Source: JAKAVN01 sp963734845
GTDB taxonomy: Bacteria; Desulfobacterota; Binatia; Binatales; Binataceae
DNA: 64,000 bases
Assembly (NCBI GenBank): GCA_963734845.1
Contig: CAVTIS010000006.1
Coordinates: forward strand, 62,001-126,000
Direction of reading: 5' to 3'
Positions 34,429 through 42,688 of the stretch are shown piece by piece. The position numbers were made by a program, and so were the translations under genes. Positions within the stretch are counted from its first letter, which is position 1. Every line of letters begins with the position of its first letter. The notes beneath the pieces were generated by a model. That model made no database searches. It was not told the origin of the DNA and saw only the letters and a list, made by a program, of their open reading frames with translations.

Positions 34429-34994
34429 GACCTGCAGGACCTGGGCGCTAGCATGCCCCGCGCGAATGAGCTGCATTGCTTCGGGATCGACTTTGTATCA
34501 GGCGGCCGCTTGCGGCTAAACCGGCGGCGCGAGTCGCCCCGCCGTTTTAAGTTTCCTCTTGGAAACGCATCGTGTAAGGGCGGGATCTCGAACGAATCGG
34601 TTTCTTCTTCTAATGCTGTCCGGATGTCCGTTTTTGGCACTTCTCGGACGTTTATTAGCTTCTGTTAAGGATTTATCCACCCCTGTTGAGTGTTTATGCC
34701 CTATGGGGAGATGCATTGCACTCGAGCGGCGGTTATACTAACCAAAGGTCTGGATGGCATCCAAGGTTCAAGAGGCTCGGACGGCGACGACGCCGCGGGT
34801 CGCGCCTTTTCTCGCTGGGGCTGCAAAGGGACGGTTGTCGAGTCGTACCTTTGATGGATGCAAGACCTACATCGGGCCGGTGGTGACGATGGGAGAGGAG
34901 GGGGCGCAGATGTTTCCGGCCTCAGGGGGCCTCAGGCCGTTCGAGACCCCCCTACCGACTGCCAATCGAGGTTATATTCGATAGTGAAGAGGTA

Positions 34995-35019
34995 CGCGCC
35001 GCCCGGCGTTGGCGGCGCG
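34995..35019 (+). terminator. GC-rich hairpin upstream of the PAS-response-regulator gene
   Basis: Nine-base perfect stem (cgcgccgcc with ggcggcgcg), seven-base loop. It lies 105 bases before the PAS gene start and could end a transcript from the gap or shape that gene's leader. No U-run follows. Confidence 0.4.
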
Positions 35020-35124
35020 CTCGGCGGATAATTGCCTCGTGCTTAACCAAATGAAAAACCCGACTTGCTGCCCGGCGTGCCGCGTCCTGGCAGAGAGACA
35101 CTGAACTTCCGCGGTAACCCAATC

Positions 35125-36264
35125 ATGTTGTCATCATTGGATCACAATTATCTTCAAAGCCTGGTCGAAAGCTCTCCCGACATTATCATCGCGGTCGACC
35201 GTGACGGCACGATCATTTTCTACAACGACGGAGCGCGCAAAAACCTGCACTACTCCGCCCAGGAAATCGTCGGCCAGAAAATTACCGTCATCTATCCCTC
35301 ACCCGAAGAAGCGCGCCGCGTGATGAAGGCGATGCGCGCCGCGAGCGAGGATTCGGGACGTATCTCCAACTTCGAGACCGTGCTCCGCAGCAAGGACGGC
35401 GATCTGATCCCGGTCGCCATCTCGGGCTCGATAATCTACGAGAAAGACGGCACCACGCCGGCCGGCTCGATTGGCTTCGCCCGGGACATCCGCATGATGC
35501 GCCATCGCGAACAACTCGCGACCGCCGGCGAAATTGCGGTCAGTCTTGCGCACGAGATCTACAACCCGCTCGAAGCGATCACCAACAACCTCGACCTGCT
35601 GGCGCGATGCGTCGAGGCCCATCTCTCGGACGCCGAGCTGGTGGTCGAGCACGAGCGGCTCGATTCGATCCGCACCGGCATCCGGCGCGTGCAGAGCATC
35701 GTGCGCCGGCTCGACGAGATGACCCGCAAAGGCATCTATGAAACTCGCGACTACCTGGCGGGCAAGAAGATGGCCGACCTCGCCCCGCGCGGCACCGAGG
35801 CTGAGGAGCGCGCCCTCGAATCCGACGTGTCCAAGAACGGATGCGACTGGCCGCTGGCCGGGATGGCGGTGCTGGTGCTCGACGACGACCTCTCGGTCGT
35901 GAGCTCGCTTGCCGACGTGTTGCGCGCCGAGCGATGCCAGGTTTACACGGCGATTCGCCCGAGCACCGCCTTCGGCATCCTGCGCAACGTGCGCGTCGAC
36001 GCGGTTATCTCCGACGTGGTTATGCCCGAGATGGACGGCTACGAGTTCTACACCCGGATCAAAGAGGAAATGCCGCATCTGCCGGTCATCCTGATGACCG
36101 CGTACAACTACGACCGCGACCACATCCTGATGCGCAGCCGGCTCAAGGGGCTCGAAGGCGCGTTGTTCAAAAAGCCGGTCAATCCGGCCAGGCTGCGCGA
36201 TTTGCTGATTCGTGCGCGCCAGAAGGGCGCGGGACAGCCGGCCAAGGCGCTCCCGTTTACCTAG
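35125..36264 (+). CDS. PAS - histidine-kinase dimerisation - response-receiver protein lacking a catalytic ATPase domain
   Basis: 379 residues. A PAS domain (about 5-120; 'VESSPDIIIAVDRDGTIIFY', 'NFETVLRSKDGDLIPVAIS') is followed by a DHp helix pair whose H-box reads 'SLAHEIYNPLEAITNNL' with the phosphorylatable His. No N, G1 or G2 boxes of an HATPase domain follow. A short linker leads to a full receiver domain with acidic 'LDDD', phospho-acceptor Asp in 'VISDVVMPEMDG', and conserved Thr and Lys ('LMTAYN', 'FKKPVN'). It may take phosphate from another kinase through a hybrid His-Asp relay. Start MLSSLDHN is preferred to an upstream ATG at 35065, since the PAS domain begins here. Confidence 0.85.
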   Translation: MLSSLDHNYLQSLVESSPDIIIAVDRDGTIIFYNDGARKNLHYSAQEIVGQKITVIYPSPEEARRVMKAMRAASEDSGRISNFETVLRSKDGDLIPVAISGSIIYEKDGTTPAGSIGFARDIRMMRHREQLATAGEIAVSLAHEIYNPLEAITNNLDLLARCVEAHLSDAELVVEHERLDSIRTGIRRVQSIVRRLDEMTRKGIYETRDYLAGKKMADLAPRGTEAEERALESDVSKNGCDWPLAGMAVLVLDDDLSVVSSLADVLRAERCQVYTAIRPSTAFGILRNVRVDAVISDVVMPEMDGYEFYTRIKEEMPHLPVILMTAYNYDRDHILMRSRLKGLEGALFKKPVNPARLRDLLIRARQKGAGQPAKALPFT

Positions 36265-36281
36265 GGAAGCTCCGCCTTCAG

Positions 36282-36381
36282 TCATCCCGAGCGAAGCGAG
36301 TCCGCGCGGGCCGCCGAGTATCTAGCGCGGTCCCCCGCGCGTCATCTTCGGCTGACTCCCTCTCCTTGTCCAAGGAGAGGG
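36282..36381. repeat. Composite intergenic repeat-like segment with a 10-bp palindrome
   Basis: Contains tcatcccgagcgaagcgag (36282-36300), a sequence type seen as scattered intergenic repeats in many genomes, and ccctctcctt/aaggagaggg (36358-36367 with 36372-36381), a ten-base palindrome with a gtcc loop. It lies between convergent genes and may act as a bidirectional terminator. Confidence 0.45.
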
Positions 36382-36397
36382 TTAGGTTATAAAGGCG

Positions 36398-37609
36398 CTA
36401 CTGTGTGATCGCGAGAAACACGGGCTGGCTTGCCGGATTGGCCGGGCTCTCGGTATCGAACGTGCCGATCGCAGTCAGGGCCCCGGCTGCGCCGACCGCG
36501 TAACCGCGGACCTGGCCGGTGCCGTTGTTAGCCACGTAAACGAAGTCGCCGTTGGGGTCGCTGACGATCCCTTGCGGCGCGGTCAGTCCGCCCGCTGCGC
36601 TTGTCAGCGACAGCACCCCTGTGCTCACGACGAAATCCGAAACCGTGTTGATCAGACTATTGGTCGCGTAGAGAAAAAGCGTCGCCGGATTGTTGGCAAG
36701 CGCCAGGTCAAAGGTCTTGTGCGTGGGTGCCGCGGTCGAATAGCTGGCCAGAAAAGTAAGCGCGTTGCCCGAGTTCACCGAGAAGACCGACACCACACCG
36801 CCCGCGCTGTCGGTAACGTAAACAAAGGCTCCCGTGGGATCGACCACTATTCCCCGCGGCTGTCCGGTGCCGCTCGGCCCCAGGCTCGCCACGCTGTTGA
36901 CCAGCGCGAGCGCTCCGCCGGATTGGATGCTCAGCGATATCACCAGTCCCGAACCGAAATCCGCGGCGTACATCGCACCGCCGCCCGGCGCCGCCGCGAT
37001 TCCGATCGGCCGCACGACGACGCCGATGTCGCTGAACGCGCCGTTGAAGGTGAGCGTACCGTCCGAAGCGACCGTGTACTGCGAAATGGTGGCGCCGATA
37101 CCGTCAGTGACGTAGAGAAATTTGCCCGACCGATCGATCGCGATTCGCTGCGGTGAACTGCCCAGGCCGTCGCTGACCGAGCCGATCGCGGCCAGCGCGC
37201 CCGTTGCCGTATCGACGCTGAACTCGCGAATCACATGGTCGGCCGAGTTCGCCACGTAGAGGAACCCGTTGGAGGAACTTAACGCTAGCCCGGTGGGTCC
37301 CAAAGCCGCGCCAACCGCAGTCGTGCCGATTAAGGTGAGCGTGCCGCTCGTAAAATCGCGGCTGAACTCACTCAGCGTGCCGTCGGCATTGTTGGTCGCA
37401 AACACCAATCCGGCCGTCGGAGTTGCGGTCGGGCTGGTGCTCGAGGTCGGACCAGCGGTCGAAGTCGCGCTCGAGCTGGAGGTGGGCTTCACCTCGGAGC
37501 CGGTGAGGAAGTACTGATGGCCACATGACGCGCTGAGGATCGTGAACAGCAGCGCGCCGAGCCATCCGGCAACTGCGGTCGCTCCAAGCGCTCTGCCAAG
37601 CCGTCGCAT
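36398..37609 (-). CDS. Lipoprotein with lactonase-type seven-bladed beta-propeller
   Basis: 403 residues. Signal peptide with lipobox 'LSASC' near residue 29, then a Ser/Thr/Pro-rich linker of about 35 residues, then repeated blades of the YVTN/6-phosphogluconolactonase type: 'FLYVANSADHVIREFSVD', 'KFLYVTDGIGATISQYTV', 'AFVYVTDSAGGVVSVFSV' and 'DFVYVANNGTGQVRGYAV'. Such proteins are often surface or periplasmic binding proteins, not enzymes. Start 37609 has GAGGG upstream and gives a proper signal peptide; ATG at 37636 and TTG at 37645 are alternatives. It is divergent from the cyclase-family gene. Confidence 0.85.
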   Translation of the reverse strand: MRRLGRALGATAVAGWLGALLFTILSASCGHQYFLTGSEVKPTSSSSATSTAGPTSSTSPTATPTAGLVFATNNADGTLSEFSRDFTSGTLTLIGTTAVGAALGPTGLALSSSNGFLYVANSADHVIREFSVDTATGALAAIGSVSDGLGSSPQRIAIDRSGKFLYVTDGIGATISQYTVASDGTLTFNGAFSDIGVVVRPIGIAAAPGGGAMYAADFGSGLVISLSIQSGGALALVNSVASLGPSGTGQPRGIVVDPTGAFVYVTDSAGGVVSVFSVNSGNALTFLASYSTAAPTHKTFDLALANNPATLFLYATNSLINTVSDFVVSTGVLSLTSAAGGLTAPQGIVSDPNGDFVYVANNGTGQVRGYAVGAAGALTAIGTFDTESPANPASQPVFLAITQ

Positions 37610-37868
37610 CGAACCCGCTGCCCTCGCGTCTCGCATTCCGACCAATACGATAGCTGACCGTTCGCGGCATCGAAAATCGGCTTACGCGAGCCCTGCGATG
37701 CGCGCGACTTGACAGAAGCTTCCCGGTTGGACGAACGATCGGAGCGTGAATCGCTCATCCGCGGGCCCGCCTTGAGCTTTATCGGACCCGGCCCTGGCCG
37801 GGGGGACGGCGCCCGCTTAAACTGCGCGGCCGAGCAGGCCATGCGCATGCGGAGGAAGGTGACCTGTC

Positions 37869-38837
37869 ATGGCCAAGATCGATTTTGCCAAGCTGCCGAA
37901 GTTTTCCGAACTGCCGGTCAAGAAGGGTGCGCCGCCGGATTCGTGCTGGGGCGTGTTCGGCGACGAAGACGACCTCGGATGCCTCAACTTCCTGACTCCG
38001 GAGGGCGTCATCGAGGCGGCCCGCATGATCAAGAAGGGCAAGATTTTCCGCCTCGACACGCGCCTGAACTATGCCAACCCGCCGCTGTTCGAACGCAAGC
38101 CCGCCAAGCATGTACTGTCGAGCTTCGAGTCTTACGGCCTGCTCGGCTTCGACGACATGCTCGACAACTACAATACCCAGGAGGGCGCGCAATGGGACGG
38201 CCTCGGCCACGTCGGCAACCTGAAGCATCAGGCCTTCTATAACGGCAAAACCTCCGACGACGTGAAGGCCGGCCGCCTGAGTATCCATAGCTGGGCCGAC
38301 AAATTTGTCGGCAAGGGCCACCTGGTCGATCTTTTCAAGTTCCGCGCTGACGCGGGCCGGCCAGTCAATCCGCTCGAACCCGAACGCTACTCGCTGCAGG
38401 ATCTGAAGGACGCGCTCAAAGCGCAAGGCGGCTCGCTCAAGCCGGGAAGCGTGCTGCTGCTTCGCACGGGATGGATGCAGGCCTACGTCAAGTCGACGCC
38501 GGCGGCGAAGACCGCGATGGCGCCGATGAACAAGCTCAAAGCCTGCGGTATCGAGGACACGCGCGAGATGGTGGCCTGGATGTGGGACAGCCGGGTCGCC
38601 GCGATCGGCACCGATTGCCCAGCGGTCGAGCAATGGCCGTGGGACTTCCGCAACGAGGGCGCTCTGCACTACCGCACGCTGTCGCTGTTGGGCCTTCCGC
38701 TGGGCGAGCAGTTCGTGCTCGACGATCTCGCCGCCGATTGTCATCAGGACCGCCAATACGAATTTATGCTGGTGTCATGCCCGCTCAACGTGGAAGGCGG
38801 GATCGCGTCGCCGCCGAATGCGGTGGCGATAAAGTAG
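37869..38837 (+). CDS. Cyclase-family metal-dependent hydrolase (kynurenine formamidase-like)
   Basis: 322 residues of the 'putative cyclase' family. 'EGAQWDGLGHVG' fits the family zinc motif, with Asp and His, in its variant form, and 'GTDCPAVEQWPWDFRNEGALHY' supplies further active-site residues. Related proteins hydrolyse formyl-kynurenine or aromatic amides; this longer subgroup, with an N-terminal 'SCWGVFGDEDDLGCLNFL', has no settled substrate. A GGAGG lies about 12 bases before the ATG. It is monocistronic and ends at a perfect palindrome. Confidence 0.85.
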   Translation: MAKIDFAKLPKFSELPVKKGAPPDSCWGVFGDEDDLGCLNFLTPEGVIEAARMIKKGKIFRLDTRLNYANPPLFERKPAKHVLSSFESYGLLGFDDMLDNYNTQEGAQWDGLGHVGNLKHQAFYNGKTSDDVKAGRLSIHSWADKFVGKGHLVDLFKFRADAGRPVNPLEPERYSLQDLKDALKAQGGSLKPGSVLLLRTGWMQAYVKSTPAAKTAMAPMNKLKACGIEDTREMVAWMWDSRVAAIGTDCPAVEQWPWDFRNEGALHYRTLSLLGLPLGEQFVLDDLAADCHQDRQYEFMLVSCPLNVEGGIASPPNAVAIK

Positions 38838-38853
38838 TGGGCGCAAATTTCGG

Positions 38854-38892
38854 CCGTGGCGGGACGCGGCGCTCCGCCGCGTCCCGCCACGG
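38854..38892. terminator. 18-bp perfect palindrome between convergent genes
   Basis: Bases 38854-38871 pair without mismatch with 38875-38892 around a ctc loop, 17 bases after the cyclase-family stop and 31 bases before the end of pcp. It is probably a bidirectional terminator; no U-run. Confidence 0.55.
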
Positions 38893-38922
38893 TTATCGGC
38901 TCATGCGCTCATGTCATGCGAC

Positions 38923-39618
38923 TCATGCCCGCCGGCGCGGCGATCGCGTGCGCGCCTGCAGCGCGCGCGCGATCGCCGTGGCCGCCGCCTCGACCGCCGC
39001 GGTCATCATCTCAAGCGACATGCTCGGGGCCTGGCGATGGCGCACCGCCTGACGCGCGGCGTACGGCAGGTGGATGAAGCCCGCGGCGACGTCGGGCCGC
39101 GCGCGCAGCGCGTGCAGCGTCGCATACATCACCGCGTTGCATACGTACGCGCCGGCGCTCAGCGACAGCGCCGCCGGAATTCCACGGCGCTCGAGCGCGC
39201 GCAATATCGCGCGCAGCGGGAGCCGCGCGAAAAGCGCGTCGGCGCCGCCGCGCACGACCGGGGTCCCGGCCAGGCCGCCGTCGGTCTCGTGACCGGCGCG
39301 GCGTTCAGCCAGGTTAATCGCGACCTTCTCCAGTGAAATCGCCGGGCGCCCGCCGGCTTGCCCCAGTCCCAGCACGGCACGCGGACGGAGACGCCGAATC
39401 GCCGCCGCAATCGCGAGCACCGCACGCGCCGTGTTGACTGGCAACCTGACCGACCTCACGACGAGCCCCCCAATCTCTCGCCCGTCGAGCAACGCCGCGA
39501 CTTCCCATGACGGATTGCTGCGCTCACTGCCGAACGGCTCGAAGCCGCTCAGCAGGAGCACTCCGCGCTCGCGCCCGGTTGGAACGCGACGCGCCCGCGG
39601 GCGCCGCGCGCGTTTCAT
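38923..39618 (-). CDS. pcp: Pyroglutamyl-peptidase I (pyrrolidone-carboxylate peptidase)
   Basis: Cysteine peptidase (family C15) that removes N-terminal pyroglutamate. About 231 residues from the ATG at 39618. 'LLSGFEPFG' opens the fold, 'GLGQAGGRPAISLEKVAIN' carries the catalytic Glu, 'SAGAYVCNAVMY' the Cys and 'GFIHLPY' the His. The start overlaps the sulfurtransferase stop as ATGA, so the two are coupled; the longer upstream frame overlaps that gene and lacks homology. The first 20 residues and the C-terminal tail are Arg-rich. Confidence 0.9.
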   Translation of the reverse strand: MKRARRPRARRVPTGRERGVLLLSGFEPFGSERSNPSWEVAALLDGREIGGLVVRSVRLPVNTARAVLAIAAAIRRLRPRAVLGLGQAGGRPAISLEKVAINLAERRAGHETDGGLAGTPVVRGGADALFARLPLRAILRALERRGIPAALSLSAGAYVCNAVMYATLHALRARPDVAAGFIHLPYAARQAVRHRQAPSMSLEMMTAAVEAAATAIARALQARTRSPRRRA

Positions 39619-40457
39619 TTGCGCCGCGGATGTTCGATCGGCAGATCTTCGCGGTTGCCCCATTCGCCCCACGACCCGATGTAGTTGCGCACGCGATTGA
39701 AGCCCGCGAGCTTGAGCGCATAGTACGCGTTGGCCGAGCGATAACCGCCCTGGCAATACGCGACGACCTCGGCCCCCGGGCGTAGCCCCAGCCGCTCGAA
39801 CGCGGCGCGCAACTCGGAGGACGGCTTGAACGCACCATTCGCGGCTACGTTATGGACCCAATCCAGATGCACAGCGCCGGGCACCGCGCCGCCACGCCGC
39901 GCGCGTACGCGTTCACCGAAATACTCCTCGTCGGTGCGAACGTCGAAAATTCGCACGTCGCTGCGCCCTAGCCGCTCGACGACGTATTCGTTGGAGGCGA
40001 AAATCTCCTCGCGCGGCGCCGCCGCAAACGCACTTGGCGTCACCGGCTCGACGGCGGCCGTGAGCTCTGCGCCCGCGAGCTTCAGTCCGCCGTCGAGGAT
40101 GCGCACGCGCCGATGTCCCATGTACTCGGCGAGCCACGCCGTGCGCGTAGCGCGCATCCCGGAGTCGTTCTCGTAAAAGACCAGCGTCTCGGCGCCGGTG
40201 ACGCCGAGCGCCGAGAAGATCCATTCAAGTTGCGCGCGCGCCTCGCGCATCCCGCTCTCGCTCGTATTAGAGTAGTGAAACGGAAACGGATCGAAGTGCC
40301 GCGCCCCTTTTAAATGATCGGCGCGATAGTCGGGCGCCGGACGCGTATCGATCAGCACCACGCTCGCATCGGCGCGATGCTCGCGGAGCCAGTGCGCGTC
40401 GATTAGTATCTCGTTTTGCAGTATCTCGTTTTGATCTCGCTGCTCTGCAGCCATCAT
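39615..40457 (-). CDS. sseA: Two-domain rhodanese-type sulfurtransferase
   Basis: 280 residues, thiosulfate/3-mercaptopyruvate sulfurtransferase family. The N-terminal rhodanese domain ('VVLIDTRPAPDYRADHLKGARHF') is the inactive one, with 'YENDSGMRATRTAW' at the pseudo-active loop. The C-terminal domain has the catalytic Cys in 'YCQGGYRSANAYY' and ends in 'NYIGSWGEWGNR'. The loop is of the thiosulfate-type pattern (C-x-G-x-R), not the CGSGVT of mercaptopyruvate enzymes, so the symbol is provisional. Near the start a short direct repeat encodes 'NEILQNEIL'. It is followed by pcp with overlapping codons. Confidence 0.9.
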   Translation of the reverse strand: MMAAEQRDQNEILQNEILIDAHWLREHRADASVVLIDTRPAPDYRADHLKGARHFDPFPFHYSNTSESGMREARAQLEWIFSALGVTGAETLVFYENDSGMRATRTAWLAEYMGHRRVRILDGGLKLAGAELTAAVEPVTPSAFAAAPREEIFASNEYVVERLGRSDVRIFDVRTDEEYFGERVRARRGGAVPGAVHLDWVHNVAANGAFKPSSELRAAFERLGLRPGAEVVAYCQGGYRSANAYYALKLAGFNRVRNYIGSWGEWGNREDLPIEHPRRK

Positions 40458-40486
40458 TTCCTCACATCATTAGTAAATCGGCTGCG

Positions 40487-41584
40487 TTACGACGGCTCGC
40501 TCTCCTTGGCCGGCGCCGCCACGCCGACCGCCTCCGTGATCGAACTCAGCCCGTCGCGCAGCAGCAATTTCGCCAAGCCTTCCTTGATTCGCCCGATCAG
40601 GTCCGGGCCTTCGTAGACCAGCCCCGTGTATAGCTCGACCAGACTCGCACCTGCACAAATCAGACGATACGCGTCCTCGGCGCTGAACACTCCGCCAACT
40701 CCGATTAGCGGAATTTTGGCGCCCGTGCGGCGGCGAATCTCCGCGACCGTCGCAACCGCCCGCTTCGCCAGCGGCGCTCCGCTAAGCCCGCCCACATATT
40801 GCGTCCGGACGCCGACCGCCTCGCGCGCGGTAGTGGTATTACAGGCGACCAGGCCGTCGACGCCGTTGATGGAGACCGCCTCGCATACCGAGGCCAGCAC
40901 CGGCGCGTTGAGGTCGGGCGAAAGCTTCACCAGCACGGGCTTGCGCGGGGTGAGCTTGATGGCCTCAGCCAGGATCGGACGCATCAGAGGCGCCAGGCGT
41001 GCCGCCGATTGCCAGTCGCGCAGCCCCGGGGTATTGGGCGAACTGACGTTGATCACGATGAAGTCGGCCATCGCGCCCAGCCGGGCGACCAGCACCGCGT
41101 AATCCTCCGCTACGCGTTCCTGCGGCGTGTCCTTGTTCGGTCCAAGATTCAGCCCCAGCCGAATTTTCAGTCTTCGCCGCCGCAAGCGCTGAAGCCGGCG
41201 AGCCGCCGCTTCCATCCCGGCGCTCGGAAAGCCCAACCAGTTCACCATCGCGCGATCCTCGGGCAGCCGCCACAGGCGTGGACGCGGGTTGCCGGGTTGC
41301 GCGAGCGGCGTCACGGTGCCGAGTTCGGCGAAGCCAAACCCCAATGCCTGCCATCCGGCGACCGCGCGAATATCTTTGTCCATGCCCGCCGCCAGCCCGA
41401 TTGGGTTGGTGAAATGGATGCCCCAGGGAGCCGTCGCCAGCGCGGGCGGGTCGGATGGAGGCTTGCGTACTATCGCAAGCGGCCCCATCATCGCGAGCGT
41501 CAGCCGATGGGCGCGCTCGGGATCGAGATGGAAAAGCAGGGGCCGCAGAACGCGCTGATAGAAGCTCTCGGTGGGCGGGGGCAT
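40487..41584 (-). CDS. pyrD: Dihydroorotate dehydrogenase (quinone), class 2
   Basis: FMN enzyme of pyrimidine synthesis that passes electrons to quinone. 365 residues. The N-terminal 'SFYQRVLRPLLFHLDPERAHRL' is the membrane-docking helix of class 2 enzymes. 'GLAAGMDKD' and 'FAELGTVTPLAQPGNPRPRL' are FMN and substrate segments, and the catalytic base is Ser in 'NVSSPNTPGLRDWQ'. 'LIGVGGVFSAEDAYRLI' binds FMN phosphate. It is 29 bases upstream of the sulfurtransferase on the same strand. thyX, also in pyrimidine metabolism, is divergent from it. Confidence 0.96.
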   Translation of the reverse strand: MPPPTESFYQRVLRPLLFHLDPERAHRLTLAMMGPLAIVRKPPSDPPALATAPWGIHFTNPIGLAAGMDKDIRAVAGWQALGFGFAELGTVTPLAQPGNPRPRLWRLPEDRAMVNWLGFPSAGMEAAARRLQRLRRRRLKIRLGLNLGPNKDTPQERVAEDYAVLVARLGAMADFIVINVSSPNTPGLRDWQSAARLAPLMRPILAEAIKLTPRKPVLVKLSPDLNAPVLASVCEAVSINGVDGLVACNTTTAREAVGVRTQYVGGLSGAPLAKRAVATVAEIRRRTGAKIPLIGVGGVFSAEDAYRLICAGASLVELYTGLVYEGPDLIGRIKEGLAKLLLRDGLSSITEAVGVAAPAKESEPS

Positions 41585-41722
41585 GAGCGGAATCTAGGAG
41601 GCTCGGTGCCGCCGCGCAATGGCGGCGCCCGACCTCTCTGTTGATGGAGTTGATAAGGGCGCGCCCCGGCGATTACCTTCGCCTTGCCGGTGAAATAGAG
41701 TGAGAGTCGGGATGGCGTAGCA

Positions 41723-42559
41723 ATGACCGTGAACAACAGCCGGGCCGAGATGCAGGTTAAGCTTATCGACTACGCAAGCGATCCGCTGGAGAAGCTCTAC
41801 GCCGCGTTTCGCACCTGCTACTCGTCGGATTCGCCAATCGAGGTCTGGGAAAAGATCAGGACCGAGAAGATCAGCCACGAGCGCGTGCGCGAGTTCATCG
41901 GCGAGCGCCTCAAGACCGGCCACGCCTCGCCGCTCGAGCAGATCGTGTTCTGGTTTGCGATCGCCGGCGTGTCGCGCTCGCTCTCGCATCAGTTCGTCCG
42001 CCATCGTATCGGCATCAGCTTCGAGCAGCAGAGTCAGCGCTACGTGAAGTTCAAACAGGAGCGGCTGGCCTTCGTGATGCCCGACTCGTGGCGCCGGGCC
42101 GGCATGGAGGAGGAGTTCGCGGGCCTGCTCGAGCGCACCTCGGAGCTTTATGCGCGCGCGCTGAAAGCGGGGATTCCCGCCGAGGACGCCCGTTTCGTGC
42201 TCCCCAACGCGGCGCCGACCAACTTCCACGTGATGGTGAATTTCGCCGAGATGCTGCACATCTGCGATCTCCGCCTGTGCGTGCGCGCGCAGTGGGAGAT
42301 CCGGCGGATGGTCGCGATGATGCGGGCCGAGATAAAGCACGTGCTGCCCGAGATAGCGGTCTTCCTGCAGCCCAAATGCGGTGAGAACCGGATGGGCTAT
42401 TGCGACGAATCGCTCGAGGACTGGCAGAAATGCCCGCTGGGCCGCGTGCGCCCGCACAAGGCCAGTCTCTTCGAACTCTACGAACGCCACGGCACTCGCA
42501 AGGCCGAAGCGCTCGGCGAGGCCGAATTCCGCGCGGTCGAAGAAAAGGAGCTGCTCTAG
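41723..42559 (+). CDS. thyX: Flavin-dependent thymidylate synthase ThyX
   Basis: Makes dTMP from dUMP with FAD, NADPH and methylene-tetrahydrofolate. 278 residues. The ThyX motif reads 'RHRIGISFEQQSQRY', the longer RHR-x8-S spacing, which is known in the family. 'GHASPLEQIVFWFAI' and 'DLRLCVRAQWEIR' are the other substrate-binding blocks. A Cys-containing tail ('KCGENRMGYCDESL', then 'KCP') may hold a metal, as in some relatives. No thyA is seen in the window. It faces the uracil-DNA glycosylase gene downstream, another dUMP-linked function. Confidence 0.96.
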   Translation: MTVNNSRAEMQVKLIDYASDPLEKLYAAFRTCYSSDSPIEVWEKIRTEKISHERVREFIGERLKTGHASPLEQIVFWFAIAGVSRSLSHQFVRHRIGISFEQQSQRYVKFKQERLAFVMPDSWRRAGMEEEFAGLLERTSELYARALKAGIPAEDARFVLPNAAPTNFHVMVNFAEMLHICDLRLCVRAQWEIRRMVAMMRAEIKHVLPEIAVFLQPKCGENRMGYCDESLEDWQKCPLGRVRPHKASLFELYERHGTRKAEALGEAEFRAVEEKELL

Positions 42560-42588
42560 CCTAAGACTTCCGCGCCAGTGCGATTGCG

Positions 42589-42608
42589 CGCCGGCAAGTT
42601 CGCCGGCG
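42589..42608 (+). terminator. Hairpin after thyX
   Basis: Seven-base stem (cgccggc with gccggcg) around aagttc, 29 bases after the thyX stop; no U-run. Confidence 0.4.
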
Positions 42609-42620
42609 AGATCCGTTGCC

Positions 42621-42643
42621 AAATATATTCCGCAAATATATTT
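42621..42643. promoter_or_regulatory. Paired AT-rich near-palindromes before the uracil-DNA glycosylase gene
   Basis: aaatatatt occurs at 42621 and again at 42634, 13 bases apart, in a GC-rich context. This is either the -10 region of the downstream promoter or an operator pair. Confidence 0.35.
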
Positions 42644-42688
42644 AGCGAATCACCTAGGCAGATTACCTCTATGGAGGGCAAATTCGAT

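Larger units (their letters stand above)
34075..35124. other. 1-kb stretch without a convincing gene
   Basis: Between the divergent vWA and PAS genes. It must hold their promoters. It is less GC-rich than the flanks, with a 17-base tandem duplication (34395-34428), a lone DnaA-box-like octamer (ttatccac, 34673-34680), a nested hairpin with ggggg/ccccc around ggcc-tca-ggcc near 34924-34956, and a GC-rich hairpin at 34995-35019. A 76-codon ATG frame at 34754-34984 has weak coding character and no strong ribosome site. No tRNA or known riboswitch is recognisable. Confidence 0.5.

Noticed and set aside
34673..34680. DnaA-box-like ttatccac, considered as an origin
   Set aside because: A single octamer without a cluster of boxes, dnaA/dnaN genes or AT-rich unwinding region.
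34940..34970. TTCGA-containing stretch ending in cca, considered as a tRNA, including Sec tRNA
   Set aside because: The flanking arms do not form a T-stem or acceptor stem; the base pairing fits a simple hairpin.
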